Shown one piece after another: positions 1 to 11,774 of a stretch of DNA of 64,000 nucleotides (within the stretch, counting starts at the first letter, position 1; each line of letters begins with the position of its first letter). The notes beneath the pieces were generated by a model. That model was not told where the DNA came from. It made no database searches and saw only the letters and a program-made list of their open reading frames with translations. The translations under genes were made by a program, and so were the position numbers. This DNA comes from Stagonosporopsis chrysanthemi (lineage: Eukaryota; Ascomycota; Dothideomycetes; Pleosporales; Didymellaceae), in the NCBI GenBank assembly GCA_022560025.1, contig JAFISE010000001.1:248001-312000 (forward strand). The letters are read 5' to 3'.

Positions 1-342
1 GACCATTAGTGAAACGTTTGAGAAACTACCAGCTATACTTTGTAGCGTCTAGTGCAAATCAGGTGACCGCCATTGTATTTCACTTTCAGCTACTTTCCAC
101 TCCTTTATATAACTTTCGAGCAGGTACCTACCTATCCTGCTCCATCACCTCGACCTTCGGGGACGGCTCGACTCAACTTTCCAATCATCCGTCGTCTTTA
201 TACGTCAACATGCATTTCGAATCACAACTTTTCGCAGAGATACACTCGAATGACAAGCGAAGCATGGTGCTGAAAGATGGGATGCTGGATCTGACACTGG
301 CCAGCACTCATTCAGACATGTAAGAGGCAAGACTGCAAGGGC
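1..342. other. No gene recognised at left edge
   Basis: Short reading frames here show no recognisable domain. A TATA-like stretch (tatataac) near 105-112 could belong to the promoter of the following broken gene. Confidence 0.4.
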
Positions 343-909
343 TTGAACACAACTGATTACCGTAGTACGACTCACAACGCACAAAACTCTCCGCTCCTTT
401 GCCTCCCGCCAGAGATTCGCAACGCGATTTGGAAGTTGGTACTGAGAAGAATGTCGATAAGCCAACCTTCTCCCGAGGACGCCAAACGTGACCATGATGA
501 GTACATCTCAACCTGGCAACACTTTCTGCCACCCCCACTGGACCTCTTGTTTGTGTGCCGACAGACGTACGCTGAGGCAGTGTTACTCCCTTTCTCGATC
601 AATACCTTCCATCTGCAGGATATTCCGGACGACAATGCATAGATGGCCTGCATGCGTTCTGCACAGATCGCTGCTATTCGTGCAATCTGGATGAGGTGCT
701 GCAGGTTTGATATGCAGCTCATCATCCCAGCTGGCTTTCGCGACCTGAAGTTGGTATTGGTGACCTTCTTGGGCCTAAAGTTTTGCGTCTTCAGTAACAT
801 ATGTCACGACATCTACGGCTTAGAAGGGTACGATTTCCATCGCCTTACAAGCGAGGTCCAGGCCGCAACAGGTTTCAGTGAGCTCAAAGTCGAATTCAAG
901 CTTCTGTAA
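343..909 (+). pseudogene. Broken F-box-like (2EXR/DUF7730) protein gene
   Basis: The first part, 343-639, encodes about 99 residues. It contains LCLPPEIRNAIWKLVL near residue 20, the classic opening of fungal F-box-like 2EXR/DUF7730 proteins, and later LLFVCRQTYAEA, the second family hallmark. A TAG stop at 640-642 interrupts the frame. The same frame then stays open to 909 and includes a plausible continuation (SAQIAAIRAIW) of the family. The stop could have come from TGG by a single G-to-A change, or a small indel may have shifted the frame. Family members are a large, expanded group in filamentous ascomycetes with no defined biochemical role. No splice sites were found that would remove the stop. 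The start at 343 is the ATG closest to the conserved motif, and the N-terminus could lie further upstream. Confidence 0.5.
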
Positions 910-1732
910 GACGTGTCTGTAAGATGGAAAATAGTGCTGGAGCACAACGCATTCAGGCCCGAAAAGTCTAGAGAGAACTGCGAGACTTGATAAAAAAGCA
1001 CAAGATGCAATATGAACTTGTCACGGCTTTACGAAAAGGTGCAGTTCTTTGCACATCATGTAGACCATGACTCTGATACAGGTCCTCACTATTCAACCAT
1101 CATTAATGACAATAGAGGACGGGAAGACTCCTACATCATCATAAGTCTTTGGCAGTGCTTGTTCACATGCATAACACAGTGTTCGTTCAAGATGTTTTTG
1201 TGGTAGGGATATTCAGTAAATGGCCATGCCAATATACGTGCATTGTTAGGTCTCGAAAGTGCTTACGATACGCGCTACTATACAGAATCAATTGGAACGT
1301 TGCAAATAGGGTTGCTACCTCAATGGCATCGAGTTCGATTCGTCGTTGATGATCGCCGAAGATCAAGCCTCTCAGGTGTATGGACGAGGGAACAGTGCAA
1401 TTGATGTGCGTCAAGGGGAGATAAGCATCGAACACCGCCAGCCTTGGAATAGGCCACATTAAGCTTATCTTGAATCTAACAAGTGCGTGGAAGTTCTCGT
1501 GCTGAGGTATTGATGGTCGCAAGAAAAGGGCAGTAATAAGACCGCAATACGGCATTGCGCTAATCCGAGAACCAACACTAAACCGTGCAAGTCTGGTTCT
1601 TATCTTTAGCTTATCATACGTACGTCATGCAAACTTGCATGAACGAAGGAAGCAAGGGCTGATATCTAGTAGCGGAACACCTCAAAGTGATTCCTGGAGG
1701 ATTCTAACTGTGCTACTCGATTGCATACCGTC
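910..1732. other. Intergenic, no gene recognised
   Basis: This is the upstream region of the asparagine synthetase gene. Reading frames up to 122 codons on the minus strand (1187-1555) have no family resemblance that I recognise. Confidence 0.5.
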
Positions 1733-3990
1733 ATGTGTGGTATCAGCTGCATTATCAAACTCAACCGCGGCCAGGGGCACGAAGTCTCCTGTCTGAGTGA
1801 TGACAAGACACTAGCGAAGCAGCTGGACGACAGCCTTGAGCTGATTAAACATCGTGGCCCTGATTCGAGAGGCCAATGGATCAGCTCTGACAGCAAAGTT
1901 GGTACTCTGTCCTTGTAGCCTTCTTCAAACTTTCGATACCGCTTATCGTATCCAAAATCACCTGCTGACACTTCATAGCTTTCGGTCATGTCAGGCTAGC
2001 AATCAATGATCTTTCCCCGGATGGCGCGCAACCATTCCATGATGAGGAAGGCGATATCCATGCAGTTGTGAACGGCGAGCTTTATGACCACGAAGCCATT
2101 CGTGCGTCATTGGCTGACAAAACCGACTATCAATTCAAGAGTCGTAGTGATTGCGAGATTGTTATTGCTTTGTACAAGTACTACGGGCTGTCTTTCCTGA
2201 ACATGCTGCGCGGAGAGTTTGCGCTTTGCATTTATGATGCACGTGCAAAACTGTTCATTGCGACGAGGGACCGCTATGGGATCAAACCATTGTTCTACAC
2301 CTTCGTAGACAACAAACTGTTGGTCGCTGCTGAAGCCAAAGCTTTTCTGCCGCTGGGCTGGAAGCCGGAATGGGATGTTATAAGCTTGAAAGAGGCAGGA
2401 TGGAACCACGATACTCGCACCATCTTCAAGGGCGTCCGCAAAGTAATGACACGGCAACAATTGGATGACCGGTGGTACTAATTTTTCTAGGTCCGTCCTG
2501 GCCACTACATTACCTGCACTTCTTTTGACACTATCGAATCACGTCCCTACTGGGACATCGAATATCCTCTTAAGGTATGGTTCTTGATTCTCAAGCCCCA
2601 ACTAAGGATTCTAATTGAGCCTCAGACTCTGAGAGAGCCGCGCTCGGACAAAGAGATGATTGAAGGTGTTAGAGAACACATGCTAGAAGCAATACGGGTG
2701 CGTCTCCGAGCCGATGTTCCAGTTGGTGTCTATTTGAGCGGCGGCATTGACTCCTCGGTGATCGCCGGCATGGTCACACATCTCGTGAAGGAGCAAGGAG
2801 AGCGCATAGGCAACGACAAAGAGACCGAGCGCGTTAGCTGCTTCAGTATTGCCTTCGACGAAGACAGCGGATTTGATGAGTCTGCAATCGCGAATCGGAC
2901 CGCCGACCACCTGGGCGTCAAGTACTATAAGAAGCACATGAACGAAGCCGAATTGGCGGCACGCTTCGAGGACGCGACCTGGCATTGCGAACACCACAAT
3001 CCTGATCTCAATTACGTGGGAAAGTATGCCCTCTCAGAAGTTCCACAGGAGCTCGGTTTCAAGGTTGTCTTGACTGGCGAGGGCGCAGACGAGCAGTTTG
3101 GTGGCTACCCGATGTATCTTCCCGACTATCTCCGCGAACCAGACGCAGCATACCCATCAAATCCGTTGCCAGAAGATGTGCGCAAATTGCAATGCATCCA
3201 AACTGATGCGGAAGCTAGCGTTTATTACGAGTCCATAGGCGCAGATGGCGCCAACCGTGGCCCGTCGCTGCCTCGACGCATGCTGAACGGTATCACCACC
3301 GTGTCTTCTATGACAGCGTTCTCCGCAGATGCGCTTTTTGCAGACTGGACCAAGGCTTATGGCGCATGCGATCCTCAACTGACCATCGCGAACAACGTCG
3401 ATGGACGAGTCAGGGGTGCAATGCTAGATAACTGGCATCCGCTGCATACGGCTCTCTATGTATGGCAGAAGGGCCACCTGTCCAACATATTCTTATCGTG
3501 TCTCGGTGACCGAACGGAGATGGCACATTCTATTGAAGCTCGAACGCCCTTTCTGGATCATCACTTAACCGAGTACGTCAACGGGCTTCCTCCAAGCGTC
3601 AAGATCAGATGGGATCCCGGGGAGAAACGATTTGTGGAGAAGTGGGTTTTGCGTGAAGCGAGTAAACCATTCATCACTGACGAATTGTACAAGAGGAAGA
3701 AGCATGTGAGTCATACACCGGAAAGCCACTGCAGATATCATACTCATGATGAACAGCCGTATTCTGCGCCGACTACTTATCCTGAGGATGGTCCTCTGAA
3801 TAAGCTGCTCGCTGGGTTGCTCACCAAAGATAAAGTTGCACAACTCGGCTTCATCTCATGGAGCAAGGTCGAAAGCCTTGTGGATAGAGCCTTCAGAGAG
3901 AAAGACGCGAATGCGATGCGTTTCGCATTTACGATCGCCCAATGGGTCGTCATCGGAGAACGGTTTGGGATCAAAAAGGCTGCACCCTAG
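1733..3990 (+). CDS. Asparagine synthetase, glutamine-hydrolysing (AsnB type)
   Basis: This enzyme makes asparagine from aspartate, ATP and glutamine-derived ammonia. The start at 1733 is fixed by MCGI, whose Cys2 is the glutaminase nucleophile. I place five exons: 1733-1901, 1979-2442, 2491-2574, 2620-3705 and 3757-3990, giving about 678 residues. The phases agree, and the joins restore GHVRLAINDLSPDG, KVRPGHY and KRKKHPYSAPTTYP. The acceptor of intron 3 could be 2619 or 2625. The N-terminal class II amidotransferase domain covers roughly residues 2-220 (VNGELYDH, RDRYGIKPLFY). The synthetase domain has the SGGIDSS pyrophosphate loop and GEGADEQFGGY. It is about 100 residues longer than yeast Asn1/Asn2, as in the AsnB-like paralogues of filamentous fungi. 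Some paralogues sit in secondary-metabolite clusters, but no PKS or NRPS is present here. It is convergent with the kinase gene downstream. Confidence 0.93.
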
Positions 3991-4366
3991 CTACGTGAAT
4001 TATTTTCGAACCTTCAGATTGAGAACACTTACAATGACTATCTACACTTGTTTCAAGCTTACATCCACGTACGGTCGCGTGTCCTCAAGTGCAGGTTGCT
4101 CAGCTCTGTACCCCAGTCATGTGTCTATTGCTGTCAACCCTACGAAGCAAACAAAGTAGGTCCCAATTCGCAAAATTATAGCGCAAACGGCAACTTCCTG
4201 ACTGGTGATATGATAATACGATAGACGTGCTCGAGGTACTCCCGGCGAAGCATGAAACGAGGGTAGCTGGAGAAGGCACATCCTGACTCGGGCAGGAAGT
4301 GCCGAAAAAATACTTTACTCTATAACATGTGTCTCAAGCACATGAATCTGATTTGGTGTTGAGTTA
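3991..4366. other. Convergent 3' region
   Basis: This is the space between the 3' ends of the asparagine synthetase and the minus-strand kinase gene. No coding signal is recognised. Confidence 0.5.
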
Positions 4367-5755
4367 CTACACCTTACTCATCACATCTTCTGGATGTAGT
4401 CGCTCCCACTCCCAGATATTGTTCACCGCAAACCAACGCCAATCTTCACCAACCATCCCATTAAGAAGCGTCTGCCAGATCTTCCGCCCTATCCTGGCAT
4501 CGGTCGAGAAAGCACATCGCACATACTCTGGCGACGCAACGCTTTTGAAGAGCCTGACCAGCCCTGAGGTGCACTCCTCAACGGCCGTCTCTTGGCACCC
4601 GCTCCACATGTCCATGGGGGCTTTGTATGCGCAAAATCTGGGTGCAAAGCAGGCAAAATCCCAGTCAACAACGCCGGTTATCTTGACTGAACAGTCGTCA
4701 ACAACTTCAGCCAGGATGTTGCGAGACGCCAGATCGCCATGGCAGAGGTGAAACGTATCGCCGAGTAAATCACGATGCTGTAGCGAATGCAGGACGTCTT
4801 TGATCTTCTTCCACAACACAGCATTATTCTTCTCCGAGCATGTATTGCGCTCGTGCTTGACCCAAAGATCGACCAGCTTCAACATGAACGCGAGTGGCGT
4901 CCGATCTGTCAATTTTGTAAGCGGCCTTGCATCAAACGGGAACACAAACATCTTCACCGGAATCCGACTCGCACTAAGCTTTTTGTCGATGCCTTTCCCG
5001 AACGTTTCTGCAATGACCCCCGCACATGGTGCAGTCACTTGTGCGAGAGCCTCGACAAGCTTGACTACTTGCTTGAAAACATGCACATTCTGCGCCTCAT
5101 TGGTGCAATCACTGCCTACTAGATCCTCTAGCGAGCGGCCACGTAGACGCGTCTCAAGTGTATACGGAGCCTCCAGGAAATTCTCTTTGCCCACATCGAA
5201 AGCGATGACACGTGGGATAGGCACATCAAGCTTACCCTCCAGCCCACGCAGAATCGCGATGTTACGCCGCATATCTACGTTGTGATTAGTGACATCAGAG
5301 CGTGGAACGCGAACAACGTATTTTTCTTCTTTTACTGCAGATAGTCCGCACAGTACACTGCTGTTTGAGCGCTCAGCAGGGCCTGTGAAGCCGACAACGT
5401 CGTGAAAGGAGCCGGAGCCAACGTACTCAATTTGCAGAGCATCTGAGCTTTGGATATTGGGGAAGAGCTGAGAAGCGAGCATGATTACCCTTTGGCGGAT
5501 GACGTTCTGCCCTCGTTGTTCCCAGGTGGTGTCGGCGGGCTCGCTGGTTGCGATGAAGGGCTGGGACAGTTTGCATGAGGGCTTGCTACCGTGCCATGAC
5601 TGATGCACAGCTACTCTGTTTGGCGGGATCTGTACTTGGAGCTTCTGATGTTTGCTATTGAGAGATGAAATCTCGTGTGAGCTATCATCATAGTCAATGA
5701 GTGAGGCCTCTTTCACATAGAGACCGTCAGCAGGAACAAATATTTGTACAGCCAT
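4367..5755 (-). CDS. Aminoglycoside phosphotransferase (APH)-fold kinase family protein
   Basis: A single open frame encodes 462 residues from the ATG at 5755 (MAVQIFVPADGLY). The frame is open 40 codons further upstream to 5875, but that extension looks untranslated. The protein-kinase-like fold is shown by KYVVRVPRSD (nucleotide-binding lysine strand), the catalytic loop LCHGDLASRNILAE and the metal-binding GVVDWDFACFAP. These three match the APH/choline-kinase superfamily. A C-terminal helical part includes DWRWFAVNNIWEWERLHPED. Fungal genomes carry many such proteins and almost all lack known substrates, so small-molecule phosphorylation is family knowledge and the substrate is unknown. 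No intron is evident. The gene is convergent with the asparagine synthetase; joint function is possible but unsupported. Confidence 0.8.
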   Translation of the reverse strand: MAVQIFVPADGLYVKEASLIDYDDSSHEISSLNSKHQKLQVQIPPNRVAVHQSWHGSKPSCKLSQPFIATSEPADTTWEQRGQNVIRQRVIMLASQLFPNIQSSDALQIEYVGSGSFHDVVGFTGPAERSNSSVLCGLSAVKEEKYVVRVPRSDVTNHNVDMRRNIAILRGLEGKLDVPIPRVIAFDVGKENFLEAPYTLETRLRGRSLEDLVGSDCTNEAQNVHVFKQVVKLVEALAQVTAPCAGVIAETFGKGIDKKLSASRIPVKMFVFPFDARPLTKLTDRTPLAFMLKLVDLWVKHERNTCSEKNNAVLWKKIKDVLHSLQHRDLLGDTFHLCHGDLASRNILAEVVDDCSVKITGVVDWDFACFAPRFCAYKAPMDMWSGCQETAVEECTSGLVRLFKSVASPEYVRCAFSTDARIGRKIWQTLLNGMVGEDWRWFAVNNIWEWERLHPEDVMSKV

Positions 5756-6001
5756 GTCGAAACGGTTGATTAATCTGTAGGTTGGGAGCTCTGTTTCGTG
5801 GTTCAATTGCGAAAAAGAATGAATGCTCAACGATATAAGACAAACATTGTGCAAGGTGGAATGTGAAACAGGCATGCGTTGTGAGAAATTGATAGAGGCA
5901 ATGAAAGTAGCATAGTGTTATAACTCTATAACCACCCTCTACTGTAGCGCCCTTGCTTTACATAGTTCGTCCTATTGTACACGCTACCTTGTTTTTAATG
6001 T

Positions 6002-6929
6002 CTAGAAAGAATGGACCTGACTCTTCGCATACCCAAGCTCCTCCAACATTCCCTTCGTCTTCCGATCCCCTTGAAGCACCGCCTCCATAGCCGGCGGCCC
6101 ACACAAGAACACCTTCCCATCCAATTTTGATCTCGACCTTGCAACCTCCGCCAACAACTCCTTCGTCACATGCCCCTTGCGTACAGTCGACCTTTCAGTA
6201 GGATTACTTACAGCATAGATCGCCTCGAACCTGCCGGGGTACTCTTCCTGGAACGCATCGAACTCCTTTCTTAGCAGGATGTCTTCCTCGTTCTTGGCGG
6301 CGTAAATGAGCGTGACTTTCGTCTTGTCCTTGGGATTCGTTAGTATCCCCCGTGCGAGCTGGTAGATTGGGGTGATGCCCGAGCCGCCGGCAATCAGTGT
6401 CACGTGCGGGACGGCGTTAGGTATCCATTGATGGCTGCGCAATGCGGCCGCGAATAGAAGAAAATCACCGGGTCGCAGGGAGTGCAGGTGTGTGCTTTGT
6501 TTGCCGTTGGGATATTGTTTGACCAGGAGCTCGAGCGATCCGTGCTCTTCTGGGGAGGAAACAGGTGTGTAGGGACGTGCAACGGGTGTCCAGCTTCCTT
6601 TCGGCCAGGAGACGGTGAGGACTGATGCTGCCTGGATGTCAGTCTTGCAAAAAATTTTGAGTGGGAATAGAATTACACGTCAAAGAGAGACCGCTGACGT
6701 CGCTCTCGTCTGGTAACTTGAATCGGAGAAGCTTCGTGTTGTGGTTTACCTTGTCGACACTTTCGAGCGGCAGAGATATGAAGGCAGGTCCTCTTCCGAA
6801 TACTTGAGCTGGTGCTCCTGTGTCTGCGTGGGCATTGCGGGTAAAAGCATAGCTCGCACCAGCGAGAGCTACACCAGCGAAGACTGTGGGCCGTACAAGT
6901 CGAACTGAGAGAGCTTGCATGATTGACAT
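6002..6929 (-). CDS. NADH-cytochrome b5 reductase, mitochondrial (Mcr1)
   Basis: This FAD enzyme passes electrons from NADH to cytochrome b5 or ascorbyl radical. Two exons, 6677-6929 and 6002-6627, encode 292 residues; the 49-base intron joins as LSLT-SSVLTVSWPKG in correct phase. Residues 10-30 form a hydrophobic segment (TVFAGVALAGASYAF) after basic residues, typical of the Mcr1 mitochondrial leader and membrane anchor. The FAD-binding motif is RPYTPVSS. The NAD-binding lobe has GGSGITPIYQLARG and CGPPAMEAVLQ, and the end is GYAKSQVHSF, close to the canonical C-terminus. ATGs at 6929, 6920 and 6992 are in frame. I chose 6929; 6992 would add 21 residues with no obvious targeting value. Confidence 0.92.
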
Positions 6930-7725
6930 AGGAGAAGAGTTGTGATGAAGCTGCTGTTGTAAAGGATCTAGAGAGGTTACTTGGTTACCCATACAATTGA
7001 AGCGCTTGTGAGACGATGCAGGTCCCCAGGCAGCGAGCAAAGGCCCCTCATATACTTTCTGCCGCATCGTAGCATATCGGATGTCAGGAACCTTTTCTCC
7101 GTCTCTGTGGTTATTTCCATGATATCTTCATGGGTTGCACTAAGGCTAAGACTGGTGGGCCTGACTCCCTAGCTCACTGGCGCATCGATCGGCACTATCA
7201 ACTCTCCGACCTCCATCTGGCGGCCACGGCCTTGACATATACTTCTGGGCCACGGGCAACTACTATAAGAATGCAGATCCATTTACTTATTGTTCAGTCG
7301 TGTCTACCGAGATCAATTTGCTCCCAAAAGACACAGCAGCTCATCTTTGGAGGTGAAAGGTGTCGTAGGTAAATCGATGAACATAATACGAATGTTGCCT
7401 TGTCAGTCGCATTCCGGGTACCGTGGAGCGCGATAGGTCACGCAGTGCACGATTGTCGGAAGGATAAACTTAGGGTGGGCGTACGCCCTAAAGTATGGCA
7501 ACTCGGGGGGGTTCGGGGTTTCGGGTCCTAAAGCTGTGGAAAGAGCGACCACAGCTCACCTTAACATGTCTTTGTGCCTTGACACTTTTATCAAGTTCAT
7601 CAAAAGCATTTTTTCAGTCACTGGTCTTCATCCAGTATACAGACATTTGAGTATCATGTCTAACTAGGTGTATATGCACAAGGAGGCTCGCGTCTGTTGT
7701 ATTCCATCGACTGACCTCCAGCAGA
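6930..7725. other. mcr1 upstream region, no gene recognised
   Basis: About 800 bases between the mcr1 start and the 3' end of the GT34 gene. Only short, unrecognisable reading frames occur. A G-run follows 'ctcgg' near 7503-7512. Confidence 0.45.
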
Positions 7726-8484
7726 TCACCGCCGAATTCCTTTCTCCTTCCAAAACTGCCTCACCTCAGCACTAACATCCCTCTGAACACTCCCAGTCTC
7801 CCACACATCATCCAGGCCCTCAAGCATATCCACCCACTCATTCAGTGCCCTGTCTTTGTGCTCGTTTCCCGCGAGATGAATTAGCCAATCGCCCCTCCTA
7901 GCGTGTACTTCTTCCATGCGCTCTTCCTTGGTGTCATTCCTCTCCACAAACTCCTTCGGCCCACCGTTTGAGTAGGCATTGAACCAATGCTGTGGCACGA
8001 GCTGGACTTGGTCTTTGAACCGGTCGTCCTTGAGCACAAGCTTCATCGCGGATTGCTCTGTGAACCTCGGCTTGACCGTAGGATTGTAGTGTCGATAGGC
8101 GATAATGGCAGTGAAGAGCGAGACGGCCAAGGGTGACACGCGGAGGAGGAAGATACCGTTGTTGAGGCCGTTCATGTCGTTTGTGACTATGAGATTTACT
8201 TCTGGTGGTGGCTTGTTGGGCTCTTCACTGCTTGTGCGATTGTTCCGGCGCCACCATTTGGCGAATGCAGTCGACGATGTCGCGTATGGGAGGAAAGATG
8301 ATGCGAGGCGGCACTGGTTGAGGATGAGCGTGTCGCGATCAACCCAGACAAGCCACTTCAGACGCTTGTTTTCCGGTTTGGCCAGTCGAGGATGAACGCA
8401 GTCGCGGCTCCCTACTGCATTGACCATGATACAGCTCAGTGCGCGTTGGCAGTGGGCTAGGCATCTCCATTCCAGTCCCCGCAC
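7726..8484 (-). CDS. GT34 (GMA12/MNN10-type) glycosyltransferase, 5' end unresolved
   Basis: The open frame encodes 252 residues. The portion from about residue 35 onward matches the galactosyl/mannosyltransferase family GT34: KPENKRLKWLVWVDRDTLIL contains the DxD metal-binding motif (DRD), followed by NDMNGLNNGIFLLR and HARRGDWLIHLAGN near the C-terminus. Family members are Golgi type II membrane proteins that use nucleotide sugars. The N-terminal anchor and the nucleotide-binding first half of the domain are missing. Residues 1-34 do not match the family, and the sequence up to about 8730 gives only fragments in different frames. Either there are exons I cannot place, or the 5' half has decayed or been deleted, leaving a non-functional copy. 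I lean to a truncated gene. Confidence 0.6.
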   Translation of the reverse strand: MRGLEWRCLAHCQRALSCIMVNAVGSRDCVHPRLAKPENKRLKWLVWVDRDTLILNQCRLASSFLPYATSSTAFAKWWRRNNRTSSEEPNKPPPEVNLIVTNDMNGLNNGIFLLRVSPLAVSLFTAIIAYRHYNPTVKPRFTEQSAMKLVLKDDRFKDQVQLVPQHWFNAYSNGGPKEFVERNDTKEERMEEVHARRGDWLIHLAGNEHKDRALNEWVDMLEGLDDVWETGSVQRDVSAEVRQFWKEKGIRR

Positions 8485-8831
8485 AACTGTGATTCGTTAA
8501 AATCAGTGTCACTTAGCTCATCCAAAACCAACGTTTTCAAATTCAACATTTGGGGTGCTTGTGGTTTCGCTGGCCGGGGAGAATCGAGATCGTGACGTGT
8601 GCTTGGCCTTGGCAACATCCGCGTCGTGCCGAACACAGTACGAGCGCACTGCTGCTGTAGTCGTTGGTCACAAGAGTGTCCGACTAGCACCTTTGTCACT
8701 CCGAGGAGGCTGCTATTGGAGTGAATCACCTGTCAAGCATATACCCTGTCCAGACCTAAACGGATGACCGGGACTGAAGTGTAACATTACAATTAGTACT
8801 AGAATAATATGACAGCGCTGATGCGAGAACT

Positions 8832-10906
8832 CTACCCTCGATGCAGAATGGTATCCAGGGGGTTCTTCTTCTTCTCTCCAATCTCCTGTTCTCTCTTCTT
8901 CTTGATTTCTTTCGTGGGCAGACCTTTGGCTTTGAGACCACGCTCCTTCCTCAGCTTCTTCAAGGCCTCTTCGGTAAGACCCTGTCGCATCATTTGCTCC
9001 ACAACAAGCGTCTTACGACTGCGCTTGTCGCCGATTCCAATGATGATGCCAGAGACGATGTTACAGGTGAGACTGCATGCGAGGATGACAGCTGTGAGTG
9101 CTTTCGGCCGCACTTTGTAATAAATACCCCAAGTGGTGCCACCAAGAGCGATTTGAAACATGGAGTGACAGTCAAGTAGAACAATGATGGTGATAAGTAA
9201 ACGAATAGAAAATGCGTGATGAGTATAAGTCTCGTGCGGTCGATAGAAGGTGTGCGATTTGGCCAGCTTGCCTTGATGATACTCGAGCTTCTTCTGCTCT
9301 TCGTCCGTGAGAACGGGTGCCTCGATGCGAACCTCCTCTTCGATCTCTTCCGCAGTGTCATACGGCGTTGATGCAGGTGGCATTGCGGGCAGCTCATTGT
9401 GGTCTTTCAAATTCTTCAACCCACGCTCCTTCCGTAGGCGCCAGGTCTTGTGAGCATAGAGGGCAACGAAGGCCATGTGGTATGTGTCGTAGAGTCGGAA
9501 AGGAAACATGGTGATACCAACAACACAGAATAGTGCGGTCAAAATCTGATCGCAAATCTCGACAAAGTAAGCCTGTCGACCACCAACCGAGATCCAACCG
9601 ATGAGGAAGAGAACCCAAGCTGCTCCCCAGAAGGTGATCAAGAAGAAGTAGACGGTCACAAGCAACCCAAGAGGGTTTCGGCAGTAACGACCAAACCCGC
9701 GCATACTGCGCTTGAACTTTGCTCGTCGAGAATGTAACAGATGTCGGACGTGGTCATCCAGCGCATCCTTCTCTTCCTGACTCCAACCGGGCAATGATGC
9801 GCCGTGTGGGAGAACGGCGAAATGGTGACCAGGACCCTCTTCTAGGGTCGATAGGGTCGAATCAATCGTGTTTGTTCGACGAAGCTCTCCGCGTGAGGCT
9901 TGTTCATGCTCCCCCGGTTGGGTCATCTCGGTCAAGTCATTTTGACTTGCACGTTGCGTGCCCATTTCTTCGTCTGATGACTCCGACGCTGACTGCATAA
10001 GATCGTACGTCGGTTGGCGGTTGTAGAGCCAGGGCAAGTTGGGTAAAAACAACGAGTTCTGAACGTTATTCAGAGTGGTCAAAGTAGAGACCTCCGGGTC
10101 TGTATCGAGTTAGCGACGTCCTCTAAAGGGCAGGAGAAGTGTGTACCGATAACATCGAGCATGTCGACCATGTCGTTATCGATATCGTGATCATGGCGGT
10201 TGTGGTCTCTGCGACGCAAGTTGATAGCCGAGCCTGTCCTCTTCATACCAGGCCGGTTCCTCTTACTGCCACCTCTCGAAGGCGGCGGTCCTGCAGCTAC
10301 GTTTGAACCGGTCTGCGACGCGTCTTCATACAGCGGCTGCAGCGGTGTCGTGGCTGTAGGATGACGCCTCAGATTGTGCTCGGTTTCGAGAAGTGCCACG
10401 GAAGGACGCTGTGGTTCTGAACTGCTCCTTCTGCGATTCCCCTGCCCCAGCCAGCTGTCATCTGTTTCCAGCGTAGGTCGCGGAGCACTGGGTGCCACTT
10501 GGGCCTGCGGTATCGTCTGCAATTGGTGTGCAGCTGGCGCAGGCTGCGTAGTAGGAAGATCGCGTCCTTGAGAAGGTCGCCTTATGCGGATAGAACCAGT
10601 GCGTGTCCGTGAGGCAGGAGGAGCCGTAGGAGCCGGTGGTTGGGGATGGTGTGCTTGGGGTTGCGGATCTGTTCGGAGCGGCGGCTCGAATTGCTGGATG
10701 CGAGTTGTGGAAGTATGAGGGATCTGCGTAGTGGTTGATATCGTGGGGTGGGTGATCGTGGTGGAGTTGGGGCCATGGCTGGTCACGGTCGCCCCTGGTG
10801 AAGCTGAATGACTGGTCGTTGTGGTCGTATGCGGACCTGGAGCTGTGGTAGTTGACGTTGTCGAAGACACCAGCGGCTGTGCGTCATCGGTAGAATTGTT
10901 CGCCAT
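8832..10906 (-). CDS. DUF2985 family integral membrane protein
   Basis: Two exons, 10147-10906 and 8832-10099, encode 675 residues; the intron (10100-10146) joins as MLDVIDPEVSTLTTL in phase. Residues 1-240 are low complexity and rich in Ser, Thr, Pro and Gln, so probably disordered and cytosolic. The conserved core begins at FGRYCRNPLGLLVTVYFFLI and includes four or more hydrophobic segments (WVLFLIGWISVGG, ALFCVVGITMFPF, LLITIIVLLDCHSMF, VILACSLTCNIVSGIIIGI). It matches the fungal DUF2985 family, whose function is unknown. The C-terminus is a lysine-rich, possibly coiled tail. The gene is divergent from ppx1, with about 870 bases between the starts. Confidence 0.85.
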
Positions 10907-11774
10907 TTTGTCTCAAAAAACGAACACCGCAAAGAGGTGTTGTTTAGGACACGCCCTTTCTGGAAATCAGTGTTTTGGCGAAATTGATAGCGCTGAGCTT
11001 GGGGCGCGCGGGATGATGTATGTGCTTCCTAAGCACGTGCCGGACCCCGGTTGCGAGCTGCGTTCTAGTCTTCTAGTTCGTTGTCCGCCTGCAGTAAGCG
11101 ACGCGGATTTCTTGGTGAACCGTCCGCAGGCTCTGAATGGTGAGATGGTAGTAGGATTGGCAAAAAGAAGCGGCAATATCTAATATGCATGGGCTTTTGT
11201 GTGACACTGATGGGATGTTGTTTTTTGGAGGCGTGGGAGATTGTTCCAACCCACGTCATTGTCCTGCTTGGGGGCGCACCGGCAACTTCTCAACGATCTA
11301 CGGGACCCCGGCTCCTAACGCCGCATGCATCCACCAGCGGTCAGCCTCCGCATTTATGCAGCTTGCCAAGCATGCGAACTCGGTTTTGCTGTGCATCCGT
11401 ATCCGAGGCTTGCCAATACGAGTAAAAGAGAGCAGCTATCTGGTCAGAGATCCTCGCAAAATGCTTGGACATCCCCAGCCGTGCACATACTGCTGCCCAC
11501 ATTCTCCCACCGCGGAAAACGAGCCTTTCATTTCTTCACCAGGCGTTAGTGGAGATCTACAAGGACGATTTGCACAAATCGGGGCTTCACCAGCTGCACG
11601 TCCGCGATGCACTGTGTTCGTGTTTCAGCATACCCTGATGGACAGCCCTAGCGAGCTTGGCCCTTACGTCAGTGCTCGAGGCTGGGAGCTGAGCTTTGTC
11701 CTTACAACTTCAACACTTGAATGCGCCTGCGCATCCTAGAACCGCACCATCATTACCCTACATCCTATGCAAAT
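10907..11774. other. Divergent promoter region, DUF2985 gene / ppx1
   Basis: An 868-base region between two outward-facing starts. It probably holds both promoters and 5' untranslated sequence. No other gene is recognised; the 184-codon plus-strand frame at 11185-11739 has no family resemblance. Confidence 0.5.
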
